Below are positions 32,365-40,324 of a DNA stretch of 47,865 bases, piece after piece. This DNA comes from an uncultured Agathobaculum sp. Lineage in GTDB: Bacteria > Bacillota > Clostridia > Oscillospirales > Butyricicoccaceae. Position 1 is the stretch's first letter; every line of letters begins with the position of its first letter. A program made the translations under genes and the position numbers. The notes beneath the pieces are model-generated. The model had not been told where the DNA came from. It did not search any database and saw only the letters and a list, made by a program, of their open reading frames with translations. Where the stretch lies: NCBI RefSeq assembly GCF_944384695.1, contig NZ_CALWUQ010000005.1:1-47865 (forward strand), in the 5' to 3' direction.

Positions 32365-34683
32365 ATGGACAGAAAAGACGAAACCATGAATCTGGAAGCG
32401 ATTAAAGCGATGCTCAGCGACGTACCGGATGGGGATGAGTTCGATCTGGATTCGATTATTGCTGAGGTGGAAGGCGGCACACCGGCGCAATCGCGTCATG
32501 TGCCCCGCTCTAATCCGGCGCCTGCCAGAGTAGCGCAGGAACAGCGGGCACCCGCACCGGAGGCACCCAAAGCGGCGCCACGGGTACGTGTGCAGGAGCC
32601 GCAAATGCCGCAGCCGGAGCCACCGAAGGCAGCGCCGGTACAGGCGGCGGCCCCAGCGCCGCAGGCCGCGCCTCGCACCGCACCGAAAAAGCGTGCGCCA
32701 CGCAAGGCCGAGCCGGAGGAGGAGCAGATTCCCGATTTGAGCGCTTTCGAAGAAGCGGAGCAGGATGAGCGCGCCGCACGCATTGCCGCGCGGGAAGCCA
32801 AAGCTGCCGAACGGCAGGAAAAGGCGGCGGCCAAGGCCGCGGTCCGACAGGCGAAACGCGAAGCAAAGCTGGCGGCCAAGCAGGCTGCGGAGGCGGAGGA
32901 TGCGGTCGATGAGATTGCGGAATCTCCGGCTGCTGCGTCCAAACGCACGGTTCACGGAGCCAAGATGACGCGCAAAGAGGCGCGCGCCGCGCGCATTGCA
33001 GCCGAACAGGCGGAAGAGGAAGAGGAAATCCAATTGCGCGACCCCGCGCAGGCGCAGCGCGCGTTCAAACGCCGCGCACAGGGGCTGTCTGTGCGTTCGA
33101 TTATTGTGCTGATTCTTGCGGTAGCCGCGACATACCTCAGCCTTGCGCCCAGCTTTGAGGTGCTGCCGCTGCCGGTGGCGCTCGATGTGGTGGAAAACCC
33201 GACGATTGGCATTGGTGTGCTGCTTCTGCTGCAATTCATTGCGCTGTTTGTCGGCGTTGATGTGTTCGGCATGGGCTTTTACAATTTGCTGCACGGCATG
33301 CCTGACCGCGCTTCGCTGGTGTCGTTTGCGATTCTTGCGGCGTTGCTGCATGGTGCGTCCATCATCGTGTTTAACAATCAGTCCGGCGTACAGATACCAT
33401 ATCTGGCGGTCAGCATCCTGCTGCTGTACGCGGCGATGCGTGAAGAGCGCGGCCGCTTTGCGGCGCGTGCGCGCGCTTATCAGGCGATTTGCTCGGCGGA
33501 GCAGCCCGCGGCCATTTACAGCCATTATGACGCGGAGGACGATGCCTGCCGCGCGGTCAAAGGGCCGCTGCATGCGGAAAAGGCGTTTCTCACCGAGATG
33601 GAGCGCCCGGACACGGTGGATCGCTTCTCTATGATTTATGTGCCGGTCGCGCTGGCAGCCTCTATTATTTTTGCGCTGCTCGCTTCGGTCGGACGCGGAG
33701 AACCGGTGCGCTTTTTCTGGGCGTTTTCCGCCATTTTGTCGGTTTCCGCGCCGCTCGGTCTGATTTGCGCGTTTGGCGCGAGTTATAAGAATGTGTCCCG
33801 CCGCCTGCTGGCCTCGGGCGCGGCGATTGCGGGCGCGCGGCAGGCCAATTTGCTGCGCGGTACGGAAGAGGTCGTGCTGACCGAAAACGACTTGTTCCCG
33901 TCCGGCTCAATCAGTTTGGAATCGTTGCAGAACATGGGCCGCCTGTCGGATGACAAGGTGCTTGCCTGTGCGGCGGCACTGGCAGATGCGGCCGGTTTGG
34001 AGCTGGGCCGCGTATTGACGGATGTCACGCGCGAGCGCTACGGTGTGACGCTGGCTGCGCGCAACGTACAGGAAGTGGAAGGCGGCCTGACCGGCGATAT
34101 TGGCACCAGCCGTGTGGTGCTGGGCACGGCGGCGCTGATGGTGAAAATGGGCATCCGGATTCCGTCCGGACAGGGGGAACAGGTTTGCTCGTATCTGGTA
34201 GTGGATAACGCGCTGGCCGGTGTGCTGACGCTGCGCTATCAGCCTACCAAGCATACTTACCGCGCGATGCGCATGATGCGCCGCATGCATATGAACGCAG
34301 TGCTGGCGGTGCGGGATTTCAATATCTCGCCCGCGATGGTAGAGACCGAGTTCGATTTACGCCGCGGCTTTGCCGACCAACCCAACCCGGCCGGTGTGAC
34401 GCGGCTGCTCAACCCGGATTACTCGAATGGGGATGCGCCTGCCGCCATTTTGACGCGCGAGGGCGCCGGTGCGTTCGTACAGGTGCTGCGGTGCGCGGAC
34501 AAGCTGGCCGGTGCGGTACGCTCCGCGCTGACGTTAGGGGCGTTTGCCGGTATTTGCGGCATGCTGATTGTTGCTTATTTGGTGTCGCAGAATGCAGCGG
34601 GCGCGCTGCCGGTGATGAACATTTTGCTGTATTTACTCCTCTGGTATATCCCGGTATTCATTATCACGCAGCAAACCCATTGA
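32365..34683 (+). CDS. P-type-ATPase-like membrane protein lacking the catalytic Asp
   Basis: In this 772-residue protein, residues 1-235 are low complexity: Pro/Ala-rich, then Ala/Lys/Glu-rich and likely a charged coiled coil. From about 240 there are four hydrophobic helices, a loop, a helix pair, and then a cytosolic part that follows the order of P1-type ATPases. GASYKNVSRRLLASGAAIAG, GTEEVVLTENDLFPSG (where pumps have DKTGTLT), a nucleotide-domain-like VEGGLTGDIGTSRVVLG, and VDNALAGVLTLRYQP ending in two helices. The phosphorylated Asp, TGD and GDGxND motifs are all absent. It follows rlmB by 21 nt and ends at a strong terminator. The fold assignment is inferred from motif order. Confidence 0.6.
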   Translation: MDRKDETMNLEAIKAMLSDVPDGDEFDLDSIIAEVEGGTPAQSRHVPRSNPAPARVAQEQRAPAPEAPKAAPRVRVQEPQMPQPEPPKAAPVQAAAPAPQAAPRTAPKKRAPRKAEPEEEQIPDLSAFEEAEQDERAARIAAREAKAAERQEKAAAKAAVRQAKREAKLAAKQAAEAEDAVDEIAESPAAASKRTVHGAKMTRKEARAARIAAEQAEEEEEIQLRDPAQAQRAFKRRAQGLSVRSIIVLILAVAATYLSLAPSFEVLPLPVALDVVENPTIGIGVLLLLQFIALFVGVDVFGMGFYNLLHGMPDRASLVSFAILAALLHGASIIVFNNQSGVQIPYLAVSILLLYAAMREERGRFAARARAYQAICSAEQPAAIYSHYDAEDDACRAVKGPLHAEKAFLTEMERPDTVDRFSMIYVPVALAASIIFALLASVGRGEPVRFFWAFSAILSVSAPLGLICAFGASYKNVSRRLLASGAAIAGARQANLLRGTEEVVLTENDLFPSGSISLESLQNMGRLSDDKVLACAAALADAAGLELGRVLTDVTRERYGVTLAARNVQEVEGGLTGDIGTSRVVLGTAALMVKMGIRIPSGQGEQVCSYLVVDNALAGVLTLRYQPTKHTYRAMRMMRRMHMNAVLAVRDFNISPAMVETEFDLRRGFADQPNPAGVTRLLNPDYSNGDAPAAILTREGAGAFVQVLRCADKLAGAVRSALTLGAFAGICGMLIVAYLVSQNAAGALPVMNILLYLLLWYIPVFIITQQTH

Positions 34684-34690
34684 AAAACGA

Positions 34691-34732
34691 AAAAAAGCAG
34701 GTCTGGACCAAATGATCCAGACCTGCTTTTTT
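34691..34732. terminator. Strong bidirectional terminator
   Basis: AAAAAAGCAGGTCTGGA (34691-34707) pairs perfectly with 34716-34732, ending in six T. It closes the rlmB operon on the plus strand and the small-peptide gene on the minus strand. Confidence 0.92.
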
Positions 34733-34794
34733 GCCTGATGCGGCAACAGGGAAGAGAAGATCCGCCCGGGGCGGTAAAAAAGAGAGAGAAGGAT

Positions 34795-34881
34795 TCATAC
34801 GGGCAGGACGGAGGCCACGGAAAAAACGGCGAGCGCGACCGCCAGCACAGCTGCTGCGGTGGCAAGATAGGCACGTGTCAT
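34795..34881 (-). CDS. 28-residue hydrophobic small membrane protein
   Basis: The peptide reads MTRAYLATAAAVLAVALA then VFSVASVLPV: a short polar start with one Arg, then a single Ala/Val/Leu-rich membrane helix. A near-perfect ribosome binding site, AAAGGAGGG, stands about 8 nt upstream on the minus strand, TATAAT lies at 34918-34923 on the same strand, and the bidirectional terminator at 34691-34732 follows. This set of signals makes translation likely in spite of the length. No family is recognised. It could be a small regulator of a membrane complex or a type I toxin; there is no evidence for either. Confidence 0.6.
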   Translation of the reverse strand: MTRAYLATAAAVLAVALAVFSVASVLPV

Positions 34882-34942
34882 AGTAACCCCCTCCTTTGAT
34901 GTTTGAAAAACCTGTATATTATATAAACGGATGTCGCGCCGG

Positions 34943-34957
34943 TTTTGTGACACAAAA
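34943..34957. promoter_or_regulatory. Palindrome between the small-peptide and EF-G-like genes
   Basis: TTTTGTGACACAAAA is a 15-bp perfect palindrome around one base. It lies where the -35 of the minus-strand small-peptide promoter would be, and no good -35 hexamer is present, which fits an activator or repressor site. The A+T block that follows (34968-34982) resembles 40145-40163. Confidence 0.5.
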
Positions 34958-35043
34958 ATTTGTAAAAAATAAAAATTTTTTGTCGCTTCGGTTTTTGCGC
35001 GTGGGAAGTGAAAATGAAGCGTCAAAAATGCACAAAAAACAGC

Positions 35044-35072
35044 TTGCATGCATGCGCGCAATAGTGTATAAT
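35044..35072 (+). promoter_or_regulatory. Promoter of the EF-G-like gene
   Basis: TTGCAT (35044-35049), a 17-nt spacer and TATAAT (35067-35072). The transcript would begin near 35079 with a small GGGA/TCCC hairpin (about 35081-35093) and a 5' leader of about 65 nt. Confidence 0.75.
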
Positions 35073-35146
35073 TACAAATAAGGGAGTCGTTCCCGCTAAC
35101 AAAGCGCCCGCATGAAAAGGCTCGGGCAGGGGAGTGTTTATCAAAT

Positions 35147-37231
35147 ATGGCCAATTACCCGGTTAACAAGATTCGTAACGTATGTCTGATGGGACACGGC
35201 GGCGACGGCAAGACCTCGCTCGTCGAAAGTATGCTCTATATCGCCGGTGTAACCGACCGTGTCGGCAAGATCACGGACGGCAACACGGTTTGCGATTTCG
35301 ACCCCGAAGAAATTAAGCGCCAGTTTTCCATTTCGACGGCTGTCGCGCCGGTCGAGTGGGACGGCTGCAAAATCAATTTGCTGGATACCCCGGGCTTCTT
35401 TGATTTTGAAAGCGAAGTAAACTGCGCTCTGCGCGTGGCGGAGTCCGCACTCATTATCGCCACCGGCAAGTCCGGTCCGGGCGTCGGCACGGAAAAGGCG
35501 TGGGAGCGCTGCGAGGCGCGCGCGATGCCGCGTATGTTCTACATCTCCAAGATCGACGAGGAAAACTCGGATTACTACACCTCGCTGCATAAGCTGCAAA
35601 AGCAGTTCGGCGTGTCGGTCGCACCGATTGTTGTGCCGATTTTCGAAGGCAACCGCGATACCGTCGGCGTCGTGGACTGCGTCATTCGCAAGGCATATCG
35701 CATGGAAGGCAACAAGCGCGTCGAGATCCCGATTCCGGATGATATGAAGGACCGCATCGACCAGCACCGTGCGGCGCTGTGCGAAAACGTCGCGGAGCTT
35801 TCGGAAGAGCTGATGGAGCGCTATTTTGCGGGCGAAGAATTCTCGGACGATGAGCTGATTGCCGGCATCCGTCAGGGCGTCAAGGATTTGGTCATCGCGC
35901 CGGTATTCTGCGGCACCGCGGCCACCGGTATCGGTTCTTATGCGCTGCTCAAGGGCATTGCGGATTACATGCCGTCTCCGGATGAAAAACCGGTTGAGAT
36001 TTGCGAGGACGAGAAGGGCGAGCTTATCGAAATCAACTGCACGCCCAACGGTTCGACCTGTGCGTTCGTATTCAAGACGGTTGCCGACCAGTACGGCCGC
36101 TTCTCGTATTTCAAAGTGATGTCGGGCGAAGTCAAGCAGGATATGACGCTGGTCAATAAGCGCGCGGATGCCAATGAGAAGATGGGCCACATTTATACGG
36201 TCTGCGGCAAAAAGACCACCGAAGTGCCGGTTGTCGGCTGCGGCGATATTGGTGCGGTTTCCAAGCTGGTTACCACCAAGACGGGCGACACGCTCTCGAT
36301 GAGTGTGCGCAAGGTCGAGCTGGAGCCAATCGAGTTTGCGCCGCCGTGCTATACGCAGGGCATTGCACCCAAGGTAAAGGGCGCGGAAGAGAAGATTTCC
36401 GCGGGTCTGTCTCGTCTGCACGACGAGGACCCGTCTTTTGAGACCGAGTTCAATCCGGAAACCAAGCAGCATACCATTTCGGGTGCGGGCGACATCCATT
36501 TGGATGTGCTTTGCTCCAAGCTGAAGGATAAGTTCGGCGTGGAAGTGGCGCTCACCCCGCCGATTGTTCCGTACCGCGAGAAGATTCGCAAGACGGTGAC
36601 GGTCGAAGGCAAGCACAAGAAGCAGTCCGGCGGCCATGGTCAGTACGGTCACGTCAAGATGGAATTTGCACCGTATCCGGAAGGCGACTACCTGTTTGAG
36701 GAGAAGATTTTCGGCGGTTCGGTGCCGAAGAACTTCCACCCGGCGGTCGATAAGGGCATTCGTGAGGCAATGGAGCACGGCGTGCTGGCGGGGTATCCGA
36801 TGGTCGGCCTGCGTGCAACGCTGCTCGACGGTTCGTATCACGATGTAGACTCCAACGAGCTGTCCTTCAAGATGGCAGCGCGTCTGGCGTATAAGGCGGG
36901 CATCCCGCAGGCAAGCCCGGTTCTGCTGGAGCCGGTTTGCTCGATGAAGGTTGTCGTGCCCGATTCCTACATGGGCGACGTTATCGGCGACCTCAACAAG
37001 CGCCGCGGCCGTATTATGGGCATGAATCCGATTGAGGGCGGCAAGCAGGAGATTCTGGCCGAGTGCCCGATGGCAGAGCTGTCCGACTATGCAATCACGC
37101 TGCGTTCGATGACGCAGGGCCGCGGTTCGTTCGTTTCCAACTTTGAGCGGTACGACGAAGCGCCCGCGCAGGTACAGGAAAAGGTCATCGCGGAGAACAA
37201 GGCAAGACTGGAAGCGCTCAATAAGGAATAA
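35147..37231 (+). CDS. EF-G-like translational GTPase (EF-G2 type)
   Basis: The 694-residue protein has EF-G domain order: GTPase domain with P-loop GHGGDGKTSL (16-25), G3 LLDTPGFFDF (79-87), G4 SKID where EF-G has NKxD, then domains II to V ending YAITLRSMTQGRGSFV. It departs from canonical EF-G in P-loop composition, in switch I (KRQFSIST in place of ERGITI), and in having Phe84 where EF-G has the catalytic His of DTPGHVDF. This matches the EF-G2/EF-G-like subgroup, whose role is poorly known. It is not next to rpsL, rpsG or tuf, so it is probably not the housekeeping EF-G. Confidence 0.87.
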   Translation: MANYPVNKIRNVCLMGHGGDGKTSLVESMLYIAGVTDRVGKITDGNTVCDFDPEEIKRQFSISTAVAPVEWDGCKINLLDTPGFFDFESEVNCALRVAESALIIATGKSGPGVGTEKAWERCEARAMPRMFYISKIDEENSDYYTSLHKLQKQFGVSVAPIVVPIFEGNRDTVGVVDCVIRKAYRMEGNKRVEIPIPDDMKDRIDQHRAALCENVAELSEELMERYFAGEEFSDDELIAGIRQGVKDLVIAPVFCGTAATGIGSYALLKGIADYMPSPDEKPVEICEDEKGELIEINCTPNGSTCAFVFKTVADQYGRFSYFKVMSGEVKQDMTLVNKRADANEKMGHIYTVCGKKTTEVPVVGCGDIGAVSKLVTTKTGDTLSMSVRKVELEPIEFAPPCYTQGIAPKVKGAEEKISAGLSRLHDEDPSFETEFNPETKQHTISGAGDIHLDVLCSKLKDKFGVEVALTPPIVPYREKIRKTVTVEGKHKKQSGGHGQYGHVKMEFAPYPEGDYLFEEKIFGGSVPKNFHPAVDKGIREAMEHGVLAGYPMVGLRATLLDGSYHDVDSNELSFKMAARLAYKAGIPQASPVLLEPVCSMKVVVPDSYMGDVIGDLNKRRGRIMGMNPIEGGKQEILAECPMAELSDYAITLRSMTQGRGSFVSNFERYDEAPAQVQEKVIAENKARLEALNKE

Positions 37232-37246
37232 AACATTGATTTTGTC

Positions 37247-37277
37247 AAAAACCGGCTGTTTCGGCAGCCGGTTTTTT
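37247..37277 (+). terminator. Terminator of the EF-G-like gene
   Basis: AAAAACCGGCTG (37247-37258) pairs with CAGCCGGTTTTT (37265-37276) over TTTCGG. Confidence 0.92.
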
Positions 37278-37301
37278 GTTGCCGCGCATTGCACAGCAGG
37301 G

Positions 37302-37330
37302 TAGACGAAAAACGGAACCTGTGATATAAT
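37302..37330 (+). promoter_or_regulatory. Promoter of the flavodiiron protein gene
   Basis: TAGACG (37302-37307), a 17-nt spacer and TATAAT (37325-37330) lie 35 nt before the start. Confidence 0.65.
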
Positions 37331-37365
37331 TTTAACAAATCATGAAAATACGGAGGTTTCTTGCG

Positions 37366-38571
37366 ATGCACACGATCAGAAAGATCCAGGATGATCTCGT
37401 TTATGTTGGCGGAAGTGATCGCCGCCTGAGCCGGTTTGAAAATCTGTTCCCGATCCCGCGCGGTGTTTCCTATAACAGCTATCTGCTGCTGGACGAAAAG
37501 ACCGTGCTGTTTGACACGGTGGACGACGCTATCAGCCGTCAATTTTATGAAAATGTTTCTGCCGCACTGGCAGACCGCGCTCTCGATTATCTGGTGGTCC
37601 ACCATATGGAGCCGGACCATTGCAGCATGATTATTGCACTGCTGCACCGTTATCCCGAAGCAAAGATTGTTTGCAGCGCCAAAGCGCTGGTCATGCTGGC
37701 ACAGTTTTATGGGGAGGACATGAAGGAGCGCGCTCTGGTGGTTGCGGAAGGGGACAAGCTCTCCACCGGCCGCCATACGCTGCACTTTGTTATGGCGCCG
37801 ATGGTGCACTGGCCGGAAGTCATGGTCACTTATGACGAGCCGAGCAAAATCCTGTTTTCGGCGGATGCGTTCGGCACGTTTGGTGCGCTGGCAGGCAATG
37901 TTTTTGACGATGAGCTGGCGTTTGACAGTGTTTGGCTGAACGATGCCCGCCGGTACTATACCAATATCGTCGGCAAGTACGGCGCGCAGGTGCAGGCACT
38001 GCTGAAAAAGGCTGCGGCGCTGGATATCGAGATGATTTGCCCGCTGCATGGTCCGATTTGGCGCGGTAACCTGAACACGATGATGGATAAATACCAGAAG
38101 TGGAGCACTTATGAGCCAGAGGATAAGGGCGTCATGATTGCCTACGCCACGATGTACGGCAATACCGAGAATGCGGCGAATGTGCTGGCCAGCTTGCTGG
38201 CAGACAAGGGCGTGCACAATATCGCCATGTATGACGTATCCGGTACGGACGTTTCCGAGCTGGTGGCCGAGAGTTTCCGGTGCAGCCATCTGGTGCTGGC
38301 CGCGCCGACCTATAACGGCGGTTTGCAGCCGCGCATGGAAGCATTCCTGCACGACCTCAAGGCGCTCAACCTGCAGAACCGCACGGTTGCGCTGTTGGAG
38401 AACGGTACATGGGCGCCGGTTTCCGGCCGCCATATGAAGGCAATTCTGGAAGGCATGAAAAACATGACCGTGCTCGAAAATACGGTTGCGCTCAAGTCCA
38501 CGCTGGCAGGAAACCAGATGGATGCGCTTGAGGCATTGGCAAACGAGCTGGCTGCCCAGATTGTCGAGTAA
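37366..38571 (+). CDS. FprA-type flavodiiron protein
   Basis: The 401-residue protein joins a metallo-beta-lactamase-like diiron domain with a flavodoxin domain. The first shows diiron ligands in HHMEPDH (His80, Glu82, Asp84, His85), MVHWPEVM, SADAFG and CPLHGPIW. The flavodoxin domain begins at about 250 (MIAYATMYGNTENAA, FMN phosphate loop). It reduces oxygen to water or NO to N2O, protecting anaerobes. I use ATG 37366 because CGGAGG stands 9 nt before it; ATG 37342 lies upstream without one. It is a single-gene unit with its own promoter and terminator, and it fits functionally with the hemerythrin protein at 15072. Confidence 0.93.
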   Translation: MHTIRKIQDDLVYVGGSDRRLSRFENLFPIPRGVSYNSYLLLDEKTVLFDTVDDAISRQFYENVSAALADRALDYLVVHHMEPDHCSMIIALLHRYPEAKIVCSAKALVMLAQFYGEDMKERALVVAEGDKLSTGRHTLHFVMAPMVHWPEVMVTYDEPSKILFSADAFGTFGALAGNVFDDELAFDSVWLNDARRYYTNIVGKYGAQVQALLKKAAALDIEMICPLHGPIWRGNLNTMMDKYQKWSTYEPEDKGVMIAYATMYGNTENAANVLASLLADKGVHNIAMYDVSGTDVSELVAESFRCSHLVLAAPTYNGGLQPRMEAFLHDLKALNLQNRTVALLENGTWAPVSGRHMKAILEGMKNMTVLENTVALKSTLAGNQMDALEALANELAAQIVE

Positions 38572-38592
38572 TATCCGCTATCAAAGAATAGG

Positions 38593-38637
38593 AAACGCCG
38601 CCCGGTGGAAACAACAGTTTCTGCCGGACGGCGTTTT
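38593..38637 (+). terminator. Terminator of the flavodiiron protein gene
   Basis: AAACGCCG and CCGG pair with CCGG and CGGCGTTT, with one mismatch, then TTGTTG. The loop is 18 nt. Confidence 0.8.
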
Positions 38638-38696
38638 GTTGTTCTGCCTGCCCGGATGCCTGCATAGGATAAAACAAAAGCAGGAGGGGCGATAGC

Positions 38697-39197
38697 ATGA
38701 TTGTTTTTGCAGCCAAGGTATCGGTGAAAAAAGTGGTGGCGGGCGTGCTGGCGGTGGGCGCTGTGGTTTTGGGCGTCACGTTGTTTACGCCGACGGTGGA
38801 GACAGTGCATGCGCAGGCCGCTTCGGGTGAAATAGATTTGAATAGTAAGCTGAAAAACAATGAGCAGCGCGTCGCTTTGCTGGAAAGCTACGGCTGGAAG
38901 GTCAATCCGGAGCCGCGCAGCGAGCGGGAAGTGCAGATTCCCAAAACCTTTGATGACACCTATCAGGCATATAATGCCATTCAGTTGGGACAGGGATTGG
39001 ACCTTGCGCCGTATCAAGGCAAGCGCGCGACGCTTTACACGTATGAGCTGACCGAATACCCGACGGGAGAAGAAGGTGTGATTGCCAATTTGCTGATTCG
39101 CCGCAATCAGCTGATTGCCGCGGATATCAGTTCGGCGGAGACGGACGGCTTCGTGCATGGCATTACGGAAATGCCGGAAACCGATTCGGCGGAATAA
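38697..39197 (+). CDS. Exported or anchored protein with DUF4830 domain
   Basis: The protein has 166 residues, starting behind CAGGAGGGG. A basic start (KVSVKK) and hydrophobic helix (VVAGVLAVGAVVLGVTLF) form an uncleaved anchor or signal peptide, with a possible cleavage near VHAQA. The outside part (NNEQRVALLESYGWKVNPEP, then VQIPKTFDDTYQAYNAIQ) matches DUF4830, common in Clostridia and without known function. It seems to stand alone between two terminators. Confidence 0.78.
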   Translation: MIVFAAKVSVKKVVAGVLAVGAVVLGVTLFTPTVETVHAQAASGEIDLNSKLKNNEQRVALLESYGWKVNPEPRSEREVQIPKTFDDTYQAYNAIQLGQGLDLAPYQGKRATLYTYELTEYPTGEEGVIANLLIRRNQLIAADISSAETDGFVHGITEMPETDSAE

Positions 39198-39217
39198 AGC
39201 CGGTATACAGTGAATCG

Positions 39218-39250
39218 ACGCGCTCTGCATGCGATGTGGGGCGCGTTTGT
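39218..39250 (+). terminator. Weak terminator after the DUF4830 gene
   Basis: ACGCGCTC (39218-39225) pairs with 39239-39246 with one wobble, followed by TTGTTG. Confidence 0.5.
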
Positions 39251-39341
39251 TGCTGACTGTGCAAATCTACAAAAAACAGGGGTTAGATTCTCGTATCTCT
39301 GGCTGGAATTGAGGGAAATGCACTTTTTCTGCAATTCCCTA

Positions 39342-39370
39342 TTGTGCAATTTGCGAAAAAGTGGTATGCT
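39342..39370 (+). promoter_or_regulatory. Promoter of the pseudouridine synthase gene
   Basis: TTGTGC (39342-39347), a 17-nt spacer and TATGCT (39365-39370). Immediately upstream, an 11-bp inverted repeat with one mismatch (AGGGAAATGCA ... TGCAATTCCCT, 39313-39340) may be an operator. Confidence 0.6.
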
Positions 39371-39402
39371 ATTAGCAGGAATGAATTGTCGGGGGAGACA
39401 AA

Positions 39403-40134
39403 ATGCCACGGATGCGATTGGACAAGTTGCTGGCGCATTTGAACTGCGGCAGCCGCAAGGAAGTGCAGGCCATGATTCGCGCGGGCCGCGTGCAGGTCAA
39501 CGGCGCGGTAGAGCGCGACCCCGCGGCAAAGGTAGATTCGGACACCGCGCAGGTCATACTGGACGGACAGACGCAGCACTATCAGGCGCAGCGGTATTAT
39601 ATGCTGAATAAGCCGGCGGGGGTGATTACCGCCAGCAGGGATGCACGGCATGCTACCGTGCTTGAGCTGTTTCCGGAGGAAATGCGGCGCGGTTTGTTTG
39701 CGGTCGGGCGACTGGATAAGGATACCGAAGGACTGCTCATCGTGACCGACGACGGTGCGCTCAGCCATGCGCTGATGAGTCCGACAAGACATGTGTATAA
39801 AGTGTACGAGGCTGTGGTGGAGGGAGAACTCCTCCCGGATGCCGAGGCGCGCTTTGCAAAAGGCCTGACACTCAGGGACGGCACGGTTTGTCTGCCTGCC
39901 CGCTTGGAACGGTTGCCCGACGATGCGGTGCAGCGCGTGCGCGTTACGCTGCGCGAGGGGAAATATCATCAGGTCAAGCGCATGATTGCGGCGGTGGGCG
40001 GTGTTGTGGTGCAGCTGCGCCGTGTGCAGCTGGGCGGCTTACGGCTGGATTCGGGTTTGGCGGCAGGCGAATTTCGCGCACTCACCGATGAGGAGCTGAC
40101 GCTGTTGCAGCAGCCGGGGCAGGAGAGTATCTAA
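39403..40134 (+). CDS. RsuA/RluB-family rRNA pseudouridine synthase
   Basis: The 243-residue protein has an N-terminal S4 RNA-binding domain (RLDKLLAHLNCGSRKEVQAM, RVQVNGAV) and a catalytic domain with the nucleophilic Asp in FAVGRLDKDTEGLLIVTDD, followed by KVYEAVVEG and YHQVKRMIAAVGG. It isomerises a uridine in rRNA. The size suits RsuA (16S position 516 in E. coli) better than the longer RluB, but the target is not certain. GGGGGAG is the ribosome binding site. Confidence 0.88.
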   Translation: MPRMRLDKLLAHLNCGSRKEVQAMIRAGRVQVNGAVERDPAAKVDSDTAQVILDGQTQHYQAQRYYMLNKPAGVITASRDARHATVLELFPEEMRRGLFAVGRLDKDTEGLLIVTDDGALSHALMSPTRHVYKVYEAVVEGELLPDAEARFAKGLTLRDGTVCLPARLERLPDDAVQRVRVTLREGKYHQVKRMIAAVGGVVVQLRRVQLGGLRLDSGLAAGEFRALTDEELTLLQQPGQESI

Positions 40135-40155
40135 AAATCGACAAAAAAAATAAAA

Positions 40156-40191
40156 ATTTTTGTACAAAAATGTAGAAGACTATGATATAAT
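40156..40191 (+). promoter_or_regulatory. Promoter and palindrome of the CdaR-type gene
   Basis: TATAAT lies at 40186-40191, with a poor -35 (TACAAA, 40163-40168, 17-nt spacer). The 16-bp perfect palindrome ATTTTTGTACAAAAAT (40156-40171) covers that -35. A weak -35 under a palindrome suggests a controlled promoter, possibly autoregulated. The leader to the start codon is about 125 nt. Confidence 0.55.
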
Positions 40192-40324
40192 GTCTTAAAA
40201 TGCACAGGGAACATCGAGGGTTCTTGTGAACAATGTCAGGAATACGGCAGTTTGTTTGGCCGGGGCGGCCACAGCATGGCGTGAAAGCGCATGAGAAAAG
40301 GGAAATACGGGAAAGGTGATGGAA

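Noticed and set aside
34943..34957. Palindrome as a Rex or CRP/FNR site
   Set aside because: The half-sites abut with one central base; Rex and CRP/FNR sites need a longer spacer.
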